NCBI GenBank assembly: GCA_022508245.1
Contig: JAFLVO010000001.1
Span: 1 to 64,000, forward strand
Origin: Clostridiales bacterium
GTDB taxonomy: Bacteria > Bacillota > Clostridia > Christensenellales > Borkfalkiaceae
DNA length: 64,000 nucleotides
Direction of reading: 5' to 3'
Positions 37,245-47,263 of the stretch are shown here, piece after piece; the first letter of the stretch is position 1; every line of letters begins with the position of its first letter. The notes below the pieces were generated by a model. It had not been told where the DNA came from and ran no database searches. It saw only the letters and a program-made list of their open reading frames with translations. The position numbers were made by a program, and so were the translations under genes.

Positions 37245-38420
37245 ATGGATAAGCCCCGGGTGCTTTTTCCCTTTACCGAAGCAGGTCTCGGACACATAAT
37301 GCCCATGAACAGTATCGCAGACGAGTTTGAAAGGCTCTACGGCGACAAGGTTGAGTGTGTGCGGTCATACTTCTTTACCGAGGGAAACGACCCCAAACTT
37401 ATGAAATTTGGAAAGCGTTTGGCGAACGAGGTAGTCAAACACAATAAACACAGCGCGTACGGCTTTTACGCCACGCTGAATATGGAGTTCTGGCGCGTGC
37501 ATCTCTCCACTTGGGCGACTATGACTTTTTTAACTCTCGGTTCGCGCAAGCGCGGCTACGCTCATATGGACGAGCTCAAGCCCGATATGGTGGTCAGCAC
37601 GCACTGGGCAACCAATTATTACGCAATAAAGAGCAAGTGCAAGCCCCTCACGGTCATGTATTGCCCCGACGCGCACGTAAATCCGCTTTTCAGATACGAT
37701 TGCGACCTCGTGATGGTCTCAAATCCACGCGGTTACAGAGTTGCCGCTACCAAGTACAAGAGAAGGTTTAACGAAGATAATTTAAAATTGGTTCCTTTCC
37801 TCATAAGGGAGGAGGCGTTTACCACTTCGAGGGATAAAAAGGCGCAAAGGCAAAAACTCGGCTTTGATGAAAATAAGTTTACAATCGTTCTTGCCGAGGG
37901 CGGCTACGGCATAGGCAAAATGGAGGAGATTTGCAATATAATTCTCCAAAAGGATTTGCCCGTAACTTTGGTTCCCGTCTGCGGCAAAAACGAGGCGCTC
38001 TATAAAAAATTTTTAACGTTAAAATCAAAGGGCAACGTAGATTTCCGCCCGCAGGGATATATAAACAATATGTTTGATATACTCGCTGCCGCCGACCTGT
38101 TCTGCGGAAAGAGCGGCGCAAGTATGATTGCAGAACCCTGCTTTTTCGGCGTTCCGCAGATAATAACAAAGTACGCCACCAACATAGAGAGGTATATCGG
38201 CAAGTACTACGTGGAAGAAGTTAAAAGCGCTCTCAAGATTTTCAAGCCCAAGAAGGTAGTTGAAAAGATAGAAGAGTTTTTAGCCCATCCCGAGGAGTTA
38301 GAGCCTCTTCGCCTCAATGCCGAGGCGCTGCACGAAAACTACGGTCCCGAGCAGTGCGCGAGACACATTTTCGAGCTTTTGTGTATCCGTTTTCCCCAAC
38401 TGAAAGATTCACAAAAATAG
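37245..38420 (+). CDS. MGDG synthase/MurG-like family glycosyltransferase
   Basis: Rossmann-type GT-B layout, N-terminal GLGHIMPMNSIADEF, C-terminal AADLFCGKSGASMIAEPCFFGVPQII. Confidence 0.82.
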   Translation: MDKPRVLFPFTEAGLGHIMPMNSIADEFERLYGDKVECVRSYFFTEGNDPKLMKFGKRLANEVVKHNKHSAYGFYATLNMEFWRVHLSTWATMTFLTLGSRKRGYAHMDELKPDMVVSTHWATNYYAIKSKCKPLTVMYCPDAHVNPLFRYDCDLVMVSNPRGYRVAATKYKRRFNEDNLKLVPFLIREEAFTTSRDKKAQRQKLGFDENKFTIVLAEGGYGIGKMEEICNIILQKDLPVTLVPVCGKNEALYKKFLTLKSKGNVDFRPQGYINNMFDILAAADLFCGKSGASMIAEPCFFGVPQIITKYATNIERYIGKYYVEEVKSALKIFKPKKVVEKIEEFLAHPEELEPLRLNAEALHENYGPEQCARHIFELLCIRFPQLKDSQK

Positions 38421-38590
38421 TCAGCTATTCTGCGCAGACTATTTTTCGTGATTTTAAGAAACTAAGTTTCTCTGTCCGCAATATTTAAGGGCAAACAATT
38501 ATAGAATTGCGGATATTCACTTCCACTGAGGCGAAAGTATTCGCAAATAGGGTGCACGACCCAAAAGCGTGGTTTTGAGTCGTGCCGTTT
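38407..38590 (-). repeat. Structured intergenic repeat element, copy B
   Basis: Reverse complement aligns to copy A (33705-33945) with compensatory stem changes; overlaps the 3' end of the upstream CDS. Confidence 0.82.
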
Positions 38591-38620
38591 AGTGTTTAAA
38601 ACTGTTTAGAATAAGTTTGA

Positions 38621-38651
38621 CCGCCCGCGCTTTCAAGCGCGGGCGGCTTTT
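38621..38651. terminator. Terminator hairpin
   Basis: CCGCCCGCGCTTTCAAGCGCGGGCGGCTTTT. Confidence 0.85.
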
Positions 38652-38740
38652 AAACAGAAGGAATATTCCTTAATATTCTTGTTTTTCTTTCCGCTGTATG
38701 ATAAAATGCAAGAGTAAACGGTATTCGGCGGAGCGACAGA

Positions 38741-39055
38741 ATGAAAAAAGTCAAGATAACGGTTATGAAAACTGCGTGCTATAAAGATTTAATCGAAAAG
38801 TACGAAAATCCTATATCGCACGCCTGCGATATGCAGGAGGGGCAAATTTTTATTGCAAACGGCTGGGAAAAACCTCAGGGTTTTTGCGACAGCGCGTGGG
38901 GGAGTATTTCACCTTTCGTAATGGCGCTTGCGCACGGCGGGGAAGATATTTATAACGGCTGGATGAAAAATAAAAAGTCGGCTATGATTTCCTGTAACGA
39001 CGGCTTCCGTCCCGTAAGCTTTCTGCTTGAAGCGACGGACACGGAAGCGGAATAG
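38741..39055 (+). CDS. TIGR04076 family protein
   Basis: MKKVKITVMKTACYKDLIEKYENP...ISHACDMQEGQIFIANGWEKPQGFCDSAWGSISPFVMALAHGG. Confidence 0.88.
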   Translation: MKKVKITVMKTACYKDLIEKYENPISHACDMQEGQIFIANGWEKPQGFCDSAWGSISPFVMALAHGGEDIYNGWMKNKKSAMISCNDGFRPVSFLLEATDTEAE

Positions 39056-39077
39056 AATTTAATTCGGCGAGAGTGTT

Positions 39078-39869
39078 ATGGACAATTTTGCAGACGAAAG
39101 AGATTATAAAATATTAGAGAATGACAAATATACTTTTTTTGTGCTCGGTCGCGTTATGGGCGGAAAATGCGAGCTCCTTTTGACCGACCACGAAAGGCTG
39201 ATTATTTGCTTTACGGTTAATCCGTATCCAGTTTGGATATGGACTCCCGACGATGCGTCGGAAGAGGAAATGGAGAGGGCTTACAGGCTTGCATCGGAAT
39301 ATTGTTTACTAGACGGAAAACACCGCTTTAATCTCAAATACAATTTAGCAAATTATTTTATTAAAAGAGCCGCTTCGGATAATAAAAAACTTTCAATCTC
39401 TCTCAATATGTATGCATATGATTGCCGTGAGCTTATAAAGCCGACTGCGATTGCCGACGGCGCAATACATCACTGTGTCAGTGACGACGTTGACGAATTG
39501 GTCGAGTTTTTGGATTTATTCCATAAAGAAACGGGTGTCGACAAAAAGGATATCGACAGCTATCGCTCGGAGGCGGAGGAATATATAAATTCGGGGAATA
39601 TGTACTTCTGGAAAGACGGTCACGGAAATAACGTCGCAAGCTGTAAGTTTGCGCCGAACGGGGATACGGCGTCTGTAAATCTCGTATTTACCCGTCCCGA
39701 GTTCCGCAGAAAGCATTATGCCGAAAATCTCGTTTATCAAGTTACGAAAATTATAATGGATGCGGGATATATTCCAATGCTTTATACTGACGCGGACTAT
39801 ACAGCGTCAAACGCCTGCTACGAGAAGATAGGCTACGTTATTAAAGGCAAGCTGTGTACCGTAAGCTAA
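39078..39869 (+). CDS. GNAT family N-acetyltransferase
   Basis: C-terminal SVNLVFTRPEFRRKHYAENLVYQVTKIIMDAGYIPMLYTDADYTASNACYEKIGYV. Confidence 0.9.
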   Translation: MDNFADERDYKILENDKYTFFVLGRVMGGKCELLLTDHERLIICFTVNPYPVWIWTPDDASEEEMERAYRLASEYCLLDGKHRFNLKYNLANYFIKRAASDNKKLSISLNMYAYDCRELIKPTAIADGAIHHCVSDDVDELVEFLDLFHKETGVDKKDIDSYRSEAEEYINSGNMYFWKDGHGNNVASCKFAPNGDTASVNLVFTRPEFRRKHYAENLVYQVTKIIMDAGYIPMLYTDADYTASNACYEKIGYVIKGKLCTVS

Positions 39870-39900
39870 ACAAAAACTTTAATTTTACATAATTTCTTTC

Positions 39901-39932
39901 AAAAGCCCGACGGCGACAGCCGTCGGGCTTTG
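39901..39932. terminator. Terminator hairpin
   Basis: AAAAGCCCGACGGCGACAGCCGTCGGGCTTT. Confidence 0.85.
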
Positions 39933-39977
39933 GTTATAAAGGCGATTGTACAAGCATAGATTATCGGGAGGTAGTCT

Positions 39978-42623
39978 ATGAATAATTATTGCTTTGACGA
40001 AGTTGACGGCGTGTTGAAATCACTTAAAACCGACAGAAAGGGGTTGAGCACAGACGAGGCGGAAACACGACTTAAAAATTACGGTCTGAACGAAATTGAA
40101 AAGACCAAATCGGCGGGGATTGTCCGCTTATTTTTTTCGCAGTTCAAGGATTTTATGACCTTGCTTTTAATTGCCGCCGCTGCGGTTTCGGGGCTTATAG
40201 CCTTTCTTTCAAAGGACAAAAATGATTTAACCGACACATTCATTATACTTGCAATTATCTTTATGAACGCAGTAGTCGGTACTATTCAGCAGTACCGTGC
40301 GGATAAGGCGATTGAAAATTTAAAAAAGCTTTCGGCAAACAATTGCAAGGTTCGTCGGGACGGAAAGGAAATTACACTGCCCTGCGAACAGATTACGGTC
40401 GGGGATATCGTACTTCTCGAGGAGGGGGATATTATTCCCGCGGACTGCCGAATAATAGAGTGCAACGGACTACTCTGCGACGAGGCGGCGCTCACGGGCG
40501 AGAGCGGCGGTATAGAAAAGAGCGTAGAGCGTATCCGCGGCAACAGCGTTGCGCTCGGCAACATGAAAAATACTCTCTTCGGCTCGTCATTCGTTTTAAG
40601 GGGGAATGGCGAGGCAGTCGTAACCGAGGTCGGTATGAATACGCAAATGGGCAAGATTGCCTCTATGCTTCAGGACAGCAAACAGGGCGGAACGCCCCTT
40701 GAAAACAGTCTCAATAAGCTCGGCAAGATTATTTCAATCTTCGTGCTAGCGGTTACTGCCGTAATTTTCGGGGTAGGGCTGTTCGTCCGTCAGGACGGTA
40801 TTCTTAAAAACTTTATGACGGCGGTAGCCGTGGCGGTTGCGGCAATTCCCGAGGGGCTGCCCGCCGTAGTCACTATTATTATGGCTATGGGCGTTCAGAA
40901 GATGAGCAAAAAGAAGGTAGTCATCCGCAAGCTCAAGTGCGTCGAAACACTGGGCAGTTGTTCGGTTATATGTTCGGATAAGACGGGAACTTTGACCTGC
41001 AACGAGCTTAGGGTAGAGCTTTGCCACTGCGGAGGCGACTACAACACCGAGGGCGAGGCTTTCAATAAACTCCTGCAGTGTATGGCGGTCTGCAACGGTG
41101 TAAAGGGCGAAAAGGGTGCATATCTCGGCGACCCCACAGAAATTGCTCTTAAAAAATTCGCCGACAGCAAAAATTTTAATCTTCAATTCGAAAGGACGGG
41201 GGAAATTCCCTTTACTTCCGAGCGCAAGATGATGACGGTTTCAGCAATTCTCGGCGGAGAAAGGCTTTCCTTTACCAAGGGCGCGCCCGATATCCTCATT
41301 GACAAATGCGACTGTATTCTGACCGAAAACGGCGTTCGCAAAATTACACCTGCAGACATAAATGCGATAACGGCGGAAAACGACAGACTTACGGATGGCG
41401 CACTTCGCGTTCTGGGCTTTGCTTACAGGAAAGGCAACAAGTGCGAGGAGGGGCTCATATACATTGGTCTTGTCGGGCTTTCGGACGGCGTTAAAGAGGG
41501 GGTAAAGGAGGCAGTTGCCGACTGCAAGAGTGCGGGGATTACTACCGTTATGATAACGGGCGACCACGTGCGTACGGCGTATTCGGTTGCAAAAAAGCTC
41601 GGTATAACAGAAGATATAAACGAGGTTATGACTGGCGAACAGCTCGACGCGCTCGACAAAAAGGAGCTGGACGGGGCAATAGAGAAGTGCAGGGTATTCG
41701 CCCGCGTTTCGCCCAAGCATAAAAATATGATTGTCAAAAGTCTGCAAAAAAGGGGCAAGGTAGTTGCAATGACCGGCGACGGAATTAACGACGCGCCCAG
41801 CATTAAGAGCGCGGACATAGGTATAGCCATGGGCGTTTCGGGCACGGACGTAACCAAGAGCGCCTCGGATATGGTTATTGCCGACGACAACTTTACAACC
41901 ATAGTTACCGCCGTGCGCGAGGGCAGAAGAATTTCTTCAAACATAAAAAAGACTATTTGTTTCTTTCTCTCCACAAATCTTGCCGAAGTACTTGCAATTC
42001 TGTTTGCCTCGCTGTTTTTATTTAAATTCGATTTCCTGCTGTCAACACAGCTTCTTTGGCTGAACCTCATTACGGACAGCTTTCCCGTGCTCGCGCTGGG
42101 TGCGGAGCGGGAGGATACCGACAGTATGCACCGCCCGCCCGAACGCTCGGAGAAAAGTCTGTTTTCCAAGACCTCTCTCGTATCAATTGCCTTTTACGGA
42201 CTGTACATAACGGCAGCAACTCTTGGAATATTCCTCTTTGCACTTTTAAAATGGAACAACGAAGTTGCAACCACCATGACATTTATGGCAATGTCCTTTT
42301 TGGAGCTCTTTCAGGCATTCAATATCCGTACAGAGCGGGTTTCGGCTTTCGGCAAGGGAATGTTTTCCAATAGAGCGCTGTGGCTTACAGTCCTGATTGC
42401 CGTTGCAGTGAATATACTTCTTTGCGTAAGTCCTCTGTCCTCGGCGTTCGGGCTTGTTAACCTTTCTGCCGCACAGTGGGGAATAGTGTTTGCCCTTTCG
42501 CTCTCGATAATTCCCGTAGGCGAGATTTACAAGTTTATTTTGCGCCTGACAACCCGCCGTCAAAAAAACAGGCTGAAATCAAAGCCCGTTTCGAGCAAAA
42601 AAGTTAAAATCAGGGCTTTATAA
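39978..42623 (+). CDS. P-type cation-translocating ATPase (Ca2+-type)
   Basis: ALTGESGGIEKS, CSDKTGTLTCNELRV, TGDGINDAPSIKSADIGIAMG, AIPEGLPAVVTI. Confidence 0.95.
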   Translation: MNNYCFDEVDGVLKSLKTDRKGLSTDEAETRLKNYGLNEIEKTKSAGIVRLFFSQFKDFMTLLLIAAAAVSGLIAFLSKDKNDLTDTFIILAIIFMNAVVGTIQQYRADKAIENLKKLSANNCKVRRDGKEITLPCEQITVGDIVLLEEGDIIPADCRIIECNGLLCDEAALTGESGGIEKSVERIRGNSVALGNMKNTLFGSSFVLRGNGEAVVTEVGMNTQMGKIASMLQDSKQGGTPLENSLNKLGKIISIFVLAVTAVIFGVGLFVRQDGILKNFMTAVAVAVAAIPEGLPAVVTIIMAMGVQKMSKKKVVIRKLKCVETLGSCSVICSDKTGTLTCNELRVELCHCGGDYNTEGEAFNKLLQCMAVCNGVKGEKGAYLGDPTEIALKKFADSKNFNLQFERTGEIPFTSERKMMTVSAILGGERLSFTKGAPDILIDKCDCILTENGVRKITPADINAITAENDRLTDGALRVLGFAYRKGNKCEEGLIYIGLVGLSDGVKEGVKEAVADCKSAGITTVMITGDHVRTAYSVAKKLGITEDINEVMTGEQLDALDKKELDGAIEKCRVFARVSPKHKNMIVKSLQKRGKVVAMTGDGINDAPSIKSADIGIAMGVSGTDVTKSASDMVIADDNFTTIVTAVREGRRISSNIKKTICFFLSTNLAEVLAILFASLFLFKFDFLLSTQLLWLNLITDSFPVLALGAEREDTDSMHRPPERSEKSLFSKTSLVSIAFYGLYITAATLGIFLFALLKWNNEVATTMTFMAMSFLELFQAFNIRTERVSAFGKGMFSNRALWLTVLIAVAVNILLCVSPLSSAFGLVNLSAAQWGIVFALSLSIIPVGEIYKFILRLTTRRQKNRLKSKPVSSKKVKIRAL

Positions 42624-42736
42624 ATATAATTTTTTTGCAAAAAATGCCAAAAATTTCCTTATCACTATGTACAAAGCAAAAATTTCGTGATATAATTTAT
42701 TTGATAACTATAAATAGATAAGGAGATATAAAATCT

Positions 42737-43537
42737 ATGGAAATGAAAGATTTCAGACTTGACGGCAAAGTTGCTCTCGTTACCGGCGCTTCGTACGGTA
42801 TAGGCTTCGCTATTGCTTCCGGCATGGCAAAGGCAGGCGCAACTATTGTGTTCAATGATATCAACGAGGACCTCGTTAAAAAGGGAATTGCCGCTTATAA
42901 GGAGATTGGCATAACCGCTCACGGCTACGTTTGCGACGTAACCAACGAAGAGGGCGTAAACGCTATGGTTGCCAAAATCGAAAAGGAAGTGGGAGTTATC
43001 GATATTCTCGTAAACAATGCGGGTATAATCAAGCGTATTCCCATGCTTGAGATGACAGCCGCTCAGTTCAGACAGGTTATCGATATCGACCTCAACGGAC
43101 CTTTCATTATGTCCAAAGCCGTAATTCCCTCCATGATTAAAAAGGGTCACGGCAAGATTATAAATATCTGCTCTATGATGTCCGAGCTGGGCAGAGAGAC
43201 CGTATCTGCTTACGCTGCCGCAAAGGGCGGACTTAAAATGCTTACAAGAAACATCTGCTCGGAGTACGGCGAATACAACATTCAGTGCAACGGCATTGGA
43301 CCGGGATATATCGCAACTCCCCAGACCGCACCTTTAAGGGAAAGACAGCCCGACGGCAGCCGTCATCCCTTCGATTCTTTCATAATCGCAAAGACCCCCG
43401 CAGGCAGATGGCTTGAAGCTGACGAGCTGTCCGGTCCCGCAGTGTTCCTTGCTTCCGACGCGTCCAACGCAGTCAACGGACATATTCTCTATGTAGACGG
43501 CGGTATTCTCGCATACATCGGCAAGCAACCCCAATAA
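42737..43537 (+). CDS. SDR family oxidoreductase (gluconate 5-dehydrogenase/KduD-like)
   Basis: FRLDGKVALVTGASYGIGFAIASGMAKAGATIVFNDIN...NNAGII...YAAAKGG...NGIGPGYIATP. Confidence 0.93.
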   Translation: MEMKDFRLDGKVALVTGASYGIGFAIASGMAKAGATIVFNDINEDLVKKGIAAYKEIGITAHGYVCDVTNEEGVNAMVAKIEKEVGVIDILVNNAGIIKRIPMLEMTAAQFRQVIDIDLNGPFIMSKAVIPSMIKKGHGKIINICSMMSELGRETVSAYAAAKGGLKMLTRNICSEYGEYNIQCNGIGPGYIATPQTAPLRERQPDGSRHPFDSFIIAKTPAGRWLEADELSGPAVFLASDASNAVNGHILYVDGGILAYIGKQPQ

Positions 43538-43543
43538 TCAAAT

Positions 43544-43578
43544 AAAAAATCCGCGCCGAATTTCGGCGCGGATTTTTT
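43544..43578. terminator. Terminator hairpin
   Basis: AAAAATCCGCGCCGAATTTCGGCGCGGATTTTTT. Confidence 0.88.
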
Positions 43579-43668
43579 AATGTCTTTCACTCAACTGGGA
43601 ACGCACAGTTTGACATTTGTCGCGAATACCTTTATACTAAAATAGTAACGAAAACAGGAGGGTAAGAT

Positions 43669-45339
43669 ATGACTGAAGAGCTTAAAACTTATCTTGACGG
43701 TAAAATGTTCGGCACCGCAGCGGATATTCTCAAACGGGAAGAGCCCGAGGTCGTTGCCCAAATATTGTCCGAACTCAACGAAACTGACCTTCTTCCCCTC
43801 TGTCACGCGCTTGACAGCGAGGTTTTGGCAGACGTAATAGTCCTTTTGGATGCGCCCCTGCAACAAAAAATTGTAGAGGGCTTGCGCGACGACGAGCTGC
43901 AGGACGTCATGGAGGACGTCTCGGTAGAGGACACGGCGGAGATAATCGAGGACTTGCCCGAAGAGGTAGCAAGGCGAATTGCCGAGGAAGACGAAATTCT
44001 GCATCTTTTGGAGGAGAAGAAATTTTCCGTCTTAAAGCCTCTGCTTGCCTCCATGAACGAGATTGACCTTGCGAACGTATTCGAGAGCGCAAAAGAGGAG
44101 GATTTGCCCATACTTTTCCGCATACTGCCCAAGGATTTGGCGGCGGAAATGTTTGTAGAGATTGAACGCGATACACAGGAAGCTCTATTAAAGAAGCTGA
44201 CGGACACGGAAATTAAGGATGTCATGGACGAACTGTTCATAGACGATACCGTCGACCTCGTCGAAGAGATGCCCGCAAACGTTGTCAAGAGATTGCTTGC
44301 GCAGAGCGATAACGAAACGCGTTCGTATATTAACGAGCTTTTAAAATACCCCAAGAACAGCGCGGGCAGTATAATGACTATCGAGTTCGTCTCTTTCACG
44401 CCCGAAATGACGGTGGAGGCGGCGTTCGACAGAATACGCAGTACTGCAATCGACAAGGAAACAATATACACCTGCTACGTAACCGACAGCGCAAAGAAGC
44501 TTGTCGGAATGGTCACCGCAAAGGACTTGCTGCTCGCCAAAAAGGACGCGCTTATCTCCGACATAATGGAGGACAACGTCATCTATTCCAACACCCTCGA
44601 CGACAGAGAGGAGGTTGCGCGTAAAATTTCGGACTACGGCTTTCTTGCTATTCCCGTAACGGACAACGAAAGGCGGCTTGTGGGCATTGTCACAATCGAC
44701 GACGCTATCGACGTCCTGCAGGAGGAGAACACCGAAGATATCGCGCGAATGGCGGCAATTCTGCCCGAAGCAAAGCCTTATTTAAAGACGAGCGTGTTCT
44801 CAATCTGGAAACACCGCGTGCCCTGGCTTTTAATACTTATGATAAGCGCGACCTTTACGGGGCTCATCATAAACACCTTTGAAGGACGTCTGAACGCCAT
44901 CAGCCCCGTGCTGTTTGCCTGCGTGCCAATGCTTATGGATACGGGCGGAAACTCGGGTTCACAGGTGTCCGTAACGGTTATCCGCGCTCTCGCACTCGGC
45001 GAGTTGAGTATTAAGGATTCGGGCAGGGTGCTATGGAAGGAAATACGCGCTTCAATGCTTCTTGCCGCAACGCTTGCCGTAGCGTGCTTTGCAAAGCTTC
45101 AGCTTATCGACAGATTGCTTTTCGGCTTCGAAGGCTATACGGAACTTCTTTCCCTAATAGTTTCGCTTGCGCTCTTCTGTACGGTAGTCATTGCAAAGCT
45201 CGTGGGCTGTCTTTTGCCTCTGCTCGTCAAGGCGTGCAAGCTTGACCCCGCGGCGGTCGCAAGCCCCTTTATTACAACTATAGTCGACGCCGTTTCGCTC
45301 ATACTTTTCTGTCTGTTATCAATAGCGATTTTGGGATGA
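43669..45339 (+). CDS. mgtE: Magnesium transporter MgtE
   Basis: MgtE N-domain + CBS pair + TM domain: PVLFACVPMLMDTGGNSGSQVSVTVIRALALGEL. Confidence 0.96.
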   Translation: MTEELKTYLDGKMFGTAADILKREEPEVVAQILSELNETDLLPLCHALDSEVLADVIVLLDAPLQQKIVEGLRDDELQDVMEDVSVEDTAEIIEDLPEEVARRIAEEDEILHLLEEKKFSVLKPLLASMNEIDLANVFESAKEEDLPILFRILPKDLAAEMFVEIERDTQEALLKKLTDTEIKDVMDELFIDDTVDLVEEMPANVVKRLLAQSDNETRSYINELLKYPKNSAGSIMTIEFVSFTPEMTVEAAFDRIRSTAIDKETIYTCYVTDSAKKLVGMVTAKDLLLAKKDALISDIMEDNVIYSNTLDDREEVARKISDYGFLAIPVTDNERRLVGIVTIDDAIDVLQEENTEDIARMAAILPEAKPYLKTSVFSIWKHRVPWLLILMISATFTGLIINTFEGRLNAISPVLFACVPMLMDTGGNSGSQVSVTVIRALALGELSIKDSGRVLWKEIRASMLLAATLAVACFAKLQLIDRLLFGFEGYTELLSLIVSLALFCTVVIAKLVGCLLPLLVKACKLDPAAVASPFITTIVDAVSLILFCLLSIAILG

Positions 45340-45352
45340 TATACCATTTATT

Positions 45353-45380
45353 AAAGCGGGGGATGAAACTCCCGCTTTTT
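45353..45380. terminator. Terminator hairpin
   Basis: AAAGCGGGggatgaaaCTCCCGCTTTTT. Confidence 0.75.
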
Positions 45381-45565
45381 AGTGGTAATATCGGAATTTT
45401 TTTGCGTATTACATATAATTAAAAATATTTCGGAAATAATTTTTTAAAAAGCGGGACAAACGCGTGACTTAAATCGTTTTAATATCGAAAAAGACTTGTA
45501 ATAGCTTTTTTAAAATTGCTGTTGTCAAAAAAAACAACAGACAAAATACGAATGGGGTGGACTAT

Positions 45566-46909
45566 ATGAAAAAAGCAGTAATTCCTTTTATTTCGATTTT
45601 AGCCGCGGCGTCGGTGTTTTGCCTCAGCGCCTGCGGAACGGACAATTCAAATCTTTCCGGTGTTGAAACCAATTCAAATCTTCTCGGCTCTCCCGCAAAT
45701 ACGACTTCACTTCCCTATAACGAGCGCAAAGACAGCGGGCTTTTGGCTATGACATCAAGCGCAAATTCTTTTGCATACAATTTTTCCGAGCAGACTTACT
45801 CGGCGCTCGGCGGCAGCGGCAATTTCGCCGTATCTCCCGTTTCAGTATATATGGCTCTTTCGGTCGCGGCGGAATGTACGGCAGGACAGACCAGAGATGA
45901 AATTCTTTCGGCTTTGGGAGTATCTTACGAAGCGCTTGGAACTAATTTTACAAAATTTTACCGCTCGCTGATTTTCGAAGATTATGACGAGGGCAGGCTT
46001 ACTGGCAAATTAAATCTTACGAACTCCATTTGGCTAAACAGCGGCATAGAAGAGCTTAACGTCAAAGAAAACTGTATAAGTTCCCTTTCGAATAACTTTT
46101 TCTGCTACTCGTACTCAGCCGATTTTGCAAATTACAACAAGCAGGCAAATCAGGCGCTGACGGAGTTTATCAAAGAGCGGACGAACAATCTGATTGATAA
46201 AAATTACGAAATTTCCCAAGAGGTTTCGTTCATACTTATGAACACTCTGTACTTGAAGGACATATGGAACCGGAACGGCTATCCCCTTAATTTTACTAAT
46301 AAATATTACGGTTTTACTTCAAGTAGCGGCGACGTAAAATCCGTTAAGCTTTTAAACGGCGATTATTCATTGGGCAGGGCTTACGAGTATGAAACTTTCA
46401 CGCATTACTATATAAGCGCGTGCAACGGTTATAGATTAAAATTCATTTTGCCCAAGGACGGGTACTCCGTTTCGGACGTGTTCACTGCCGAAAACATAGA
46501 AAAAGTCAACGGGATAACCGATTACAATGCGCTCGACAGAGAAAATTTAATACGCTACCATACGCACTGTCAGTTCCCCGAATTTTCGGCTTCGTTCGAC
46601 CACGACGTGAAGGGCGTGCTTCAAACTTATTTCAATATCAAATCAATATTCAACGCCGATACAAGCGATTTCAGCAGTATATCGGATATGAAAAATTACT
46701 GCTCGCAGGTTCGCCATACCGCAAACCTTAAAGTAAATAAACACGGCATCGAAGGCGCGGCTGTTACCATTATGGACGTTTGCGGCTCGGCAGGACCCGA
46801 CGAGTATAGGGACGAATACGTCGATTTCGTAGTTGACAGGGCATTCGGGTATGTAATTACAGACAGCAGTAACACCGTCGTTTTTGCGGGAGTTGTCAAC
46901 GGCATTTAA
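45566..46909 (+). CDS. Serpin family protein, lipoprotein signal
   Basis: Lipobox LSAC; NFAVSPVSVYMALSVAAECTAGQTRDEILSALG; NSIWLNS; C-terminal FVVDRAFGYVITDSSNTVVFAGVVNGI. Confidence 0.93.
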   Translation: MKKAVIPFISILAAASVFCLSACGTDNSNLSGVETNSNLLGSPANTTSLPYNERKDSGLLAMTSSANSFAYNFSEQTYSALGGSGNFAVSPVSVYMALSVAAECTAGQTRDEILSALGVSYEALGTNFTKFYRSLIFEDYDEGRLTGKLNLTNSIWLNSGIEELNVKENCISSLSNNFFCYSYSADFANYNKQANQALTEFIKERTNNLIDKNYEISQEVSFILMNTLYLKDIWNRNGYPLNFTNKYYGFTSSSGDVKSVKLLNGDYSLGRAYEYETFTHYYISACNGYRLKFILPKDGYSVSDVFTAENIEKVNGITDYNALDRENLIRYHTHCQFPEFSASFDHDVKGVLQTYFNIKSIFNADTSDFSSISDMKNYCSQVRHTANLKVNKHGIEGAAVTIMDVCGSAGPDEYRDEYVDFVVDRAFGYVITDSSNTVVFAGVVNGI

Positions 46910-46927
46910 AAATAATATCCAAAAATA

Positions 46928-46962
46928 AAAAGCACGCAAGGCATTTGCCTTGCGTGCTTTTT
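46928..46962. terminator. Bidirectional terminator hairpin
   Basis: AAAAGCACGCAAGGCATTTGCCTTGCGTGCTTTTT. Confidence 0.85.
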
Positions 46963-47052
46963 GGCGCGGACGGAGGGATTTGAACCCTCGCCACCTTTTA
47001 CAGTGCTACTCCCTTAGCAGGGGAGCCCCTTGAGCCACTTGGGTACGTCCGC
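46962..47052 (-). tRNA. tRNA-Ser (anticodon GCT), CCA encoded
   Basis: Minus strand GCGGACGTACCCAAGTGGCTCAAGGGGCTCCCCTGCTAAGGGAGTAGC...GGTTCAAATCCCTCCGTCCGCGCCA; long variable arm. Confidence 0.95.
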
Positions 47053-47263
47053 TCAAAGTAATTAAGTTTTACGTTAAAAATATCTTTAACGCTAAAATAC
47101 TATATCATAAATTTACGCACTTGTCAAAACTTTATTTAATTCTTTTCAAATTTTCGTACAAGAATTTTGCTCGCACACTTGCAAGCCATAACATTTGTAT
47201 GTTAAAATATATACGGGTATTCAACCTCAACAGTGCGGTTGAATTACCGTAAAGGGGGAAGAT

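Noticed and set aside
43803-44471. 222-aa Ser-rich minus-strand ORF in mgtE
   Set aside because: Low-complexity antisense frame of an acidic coding region.
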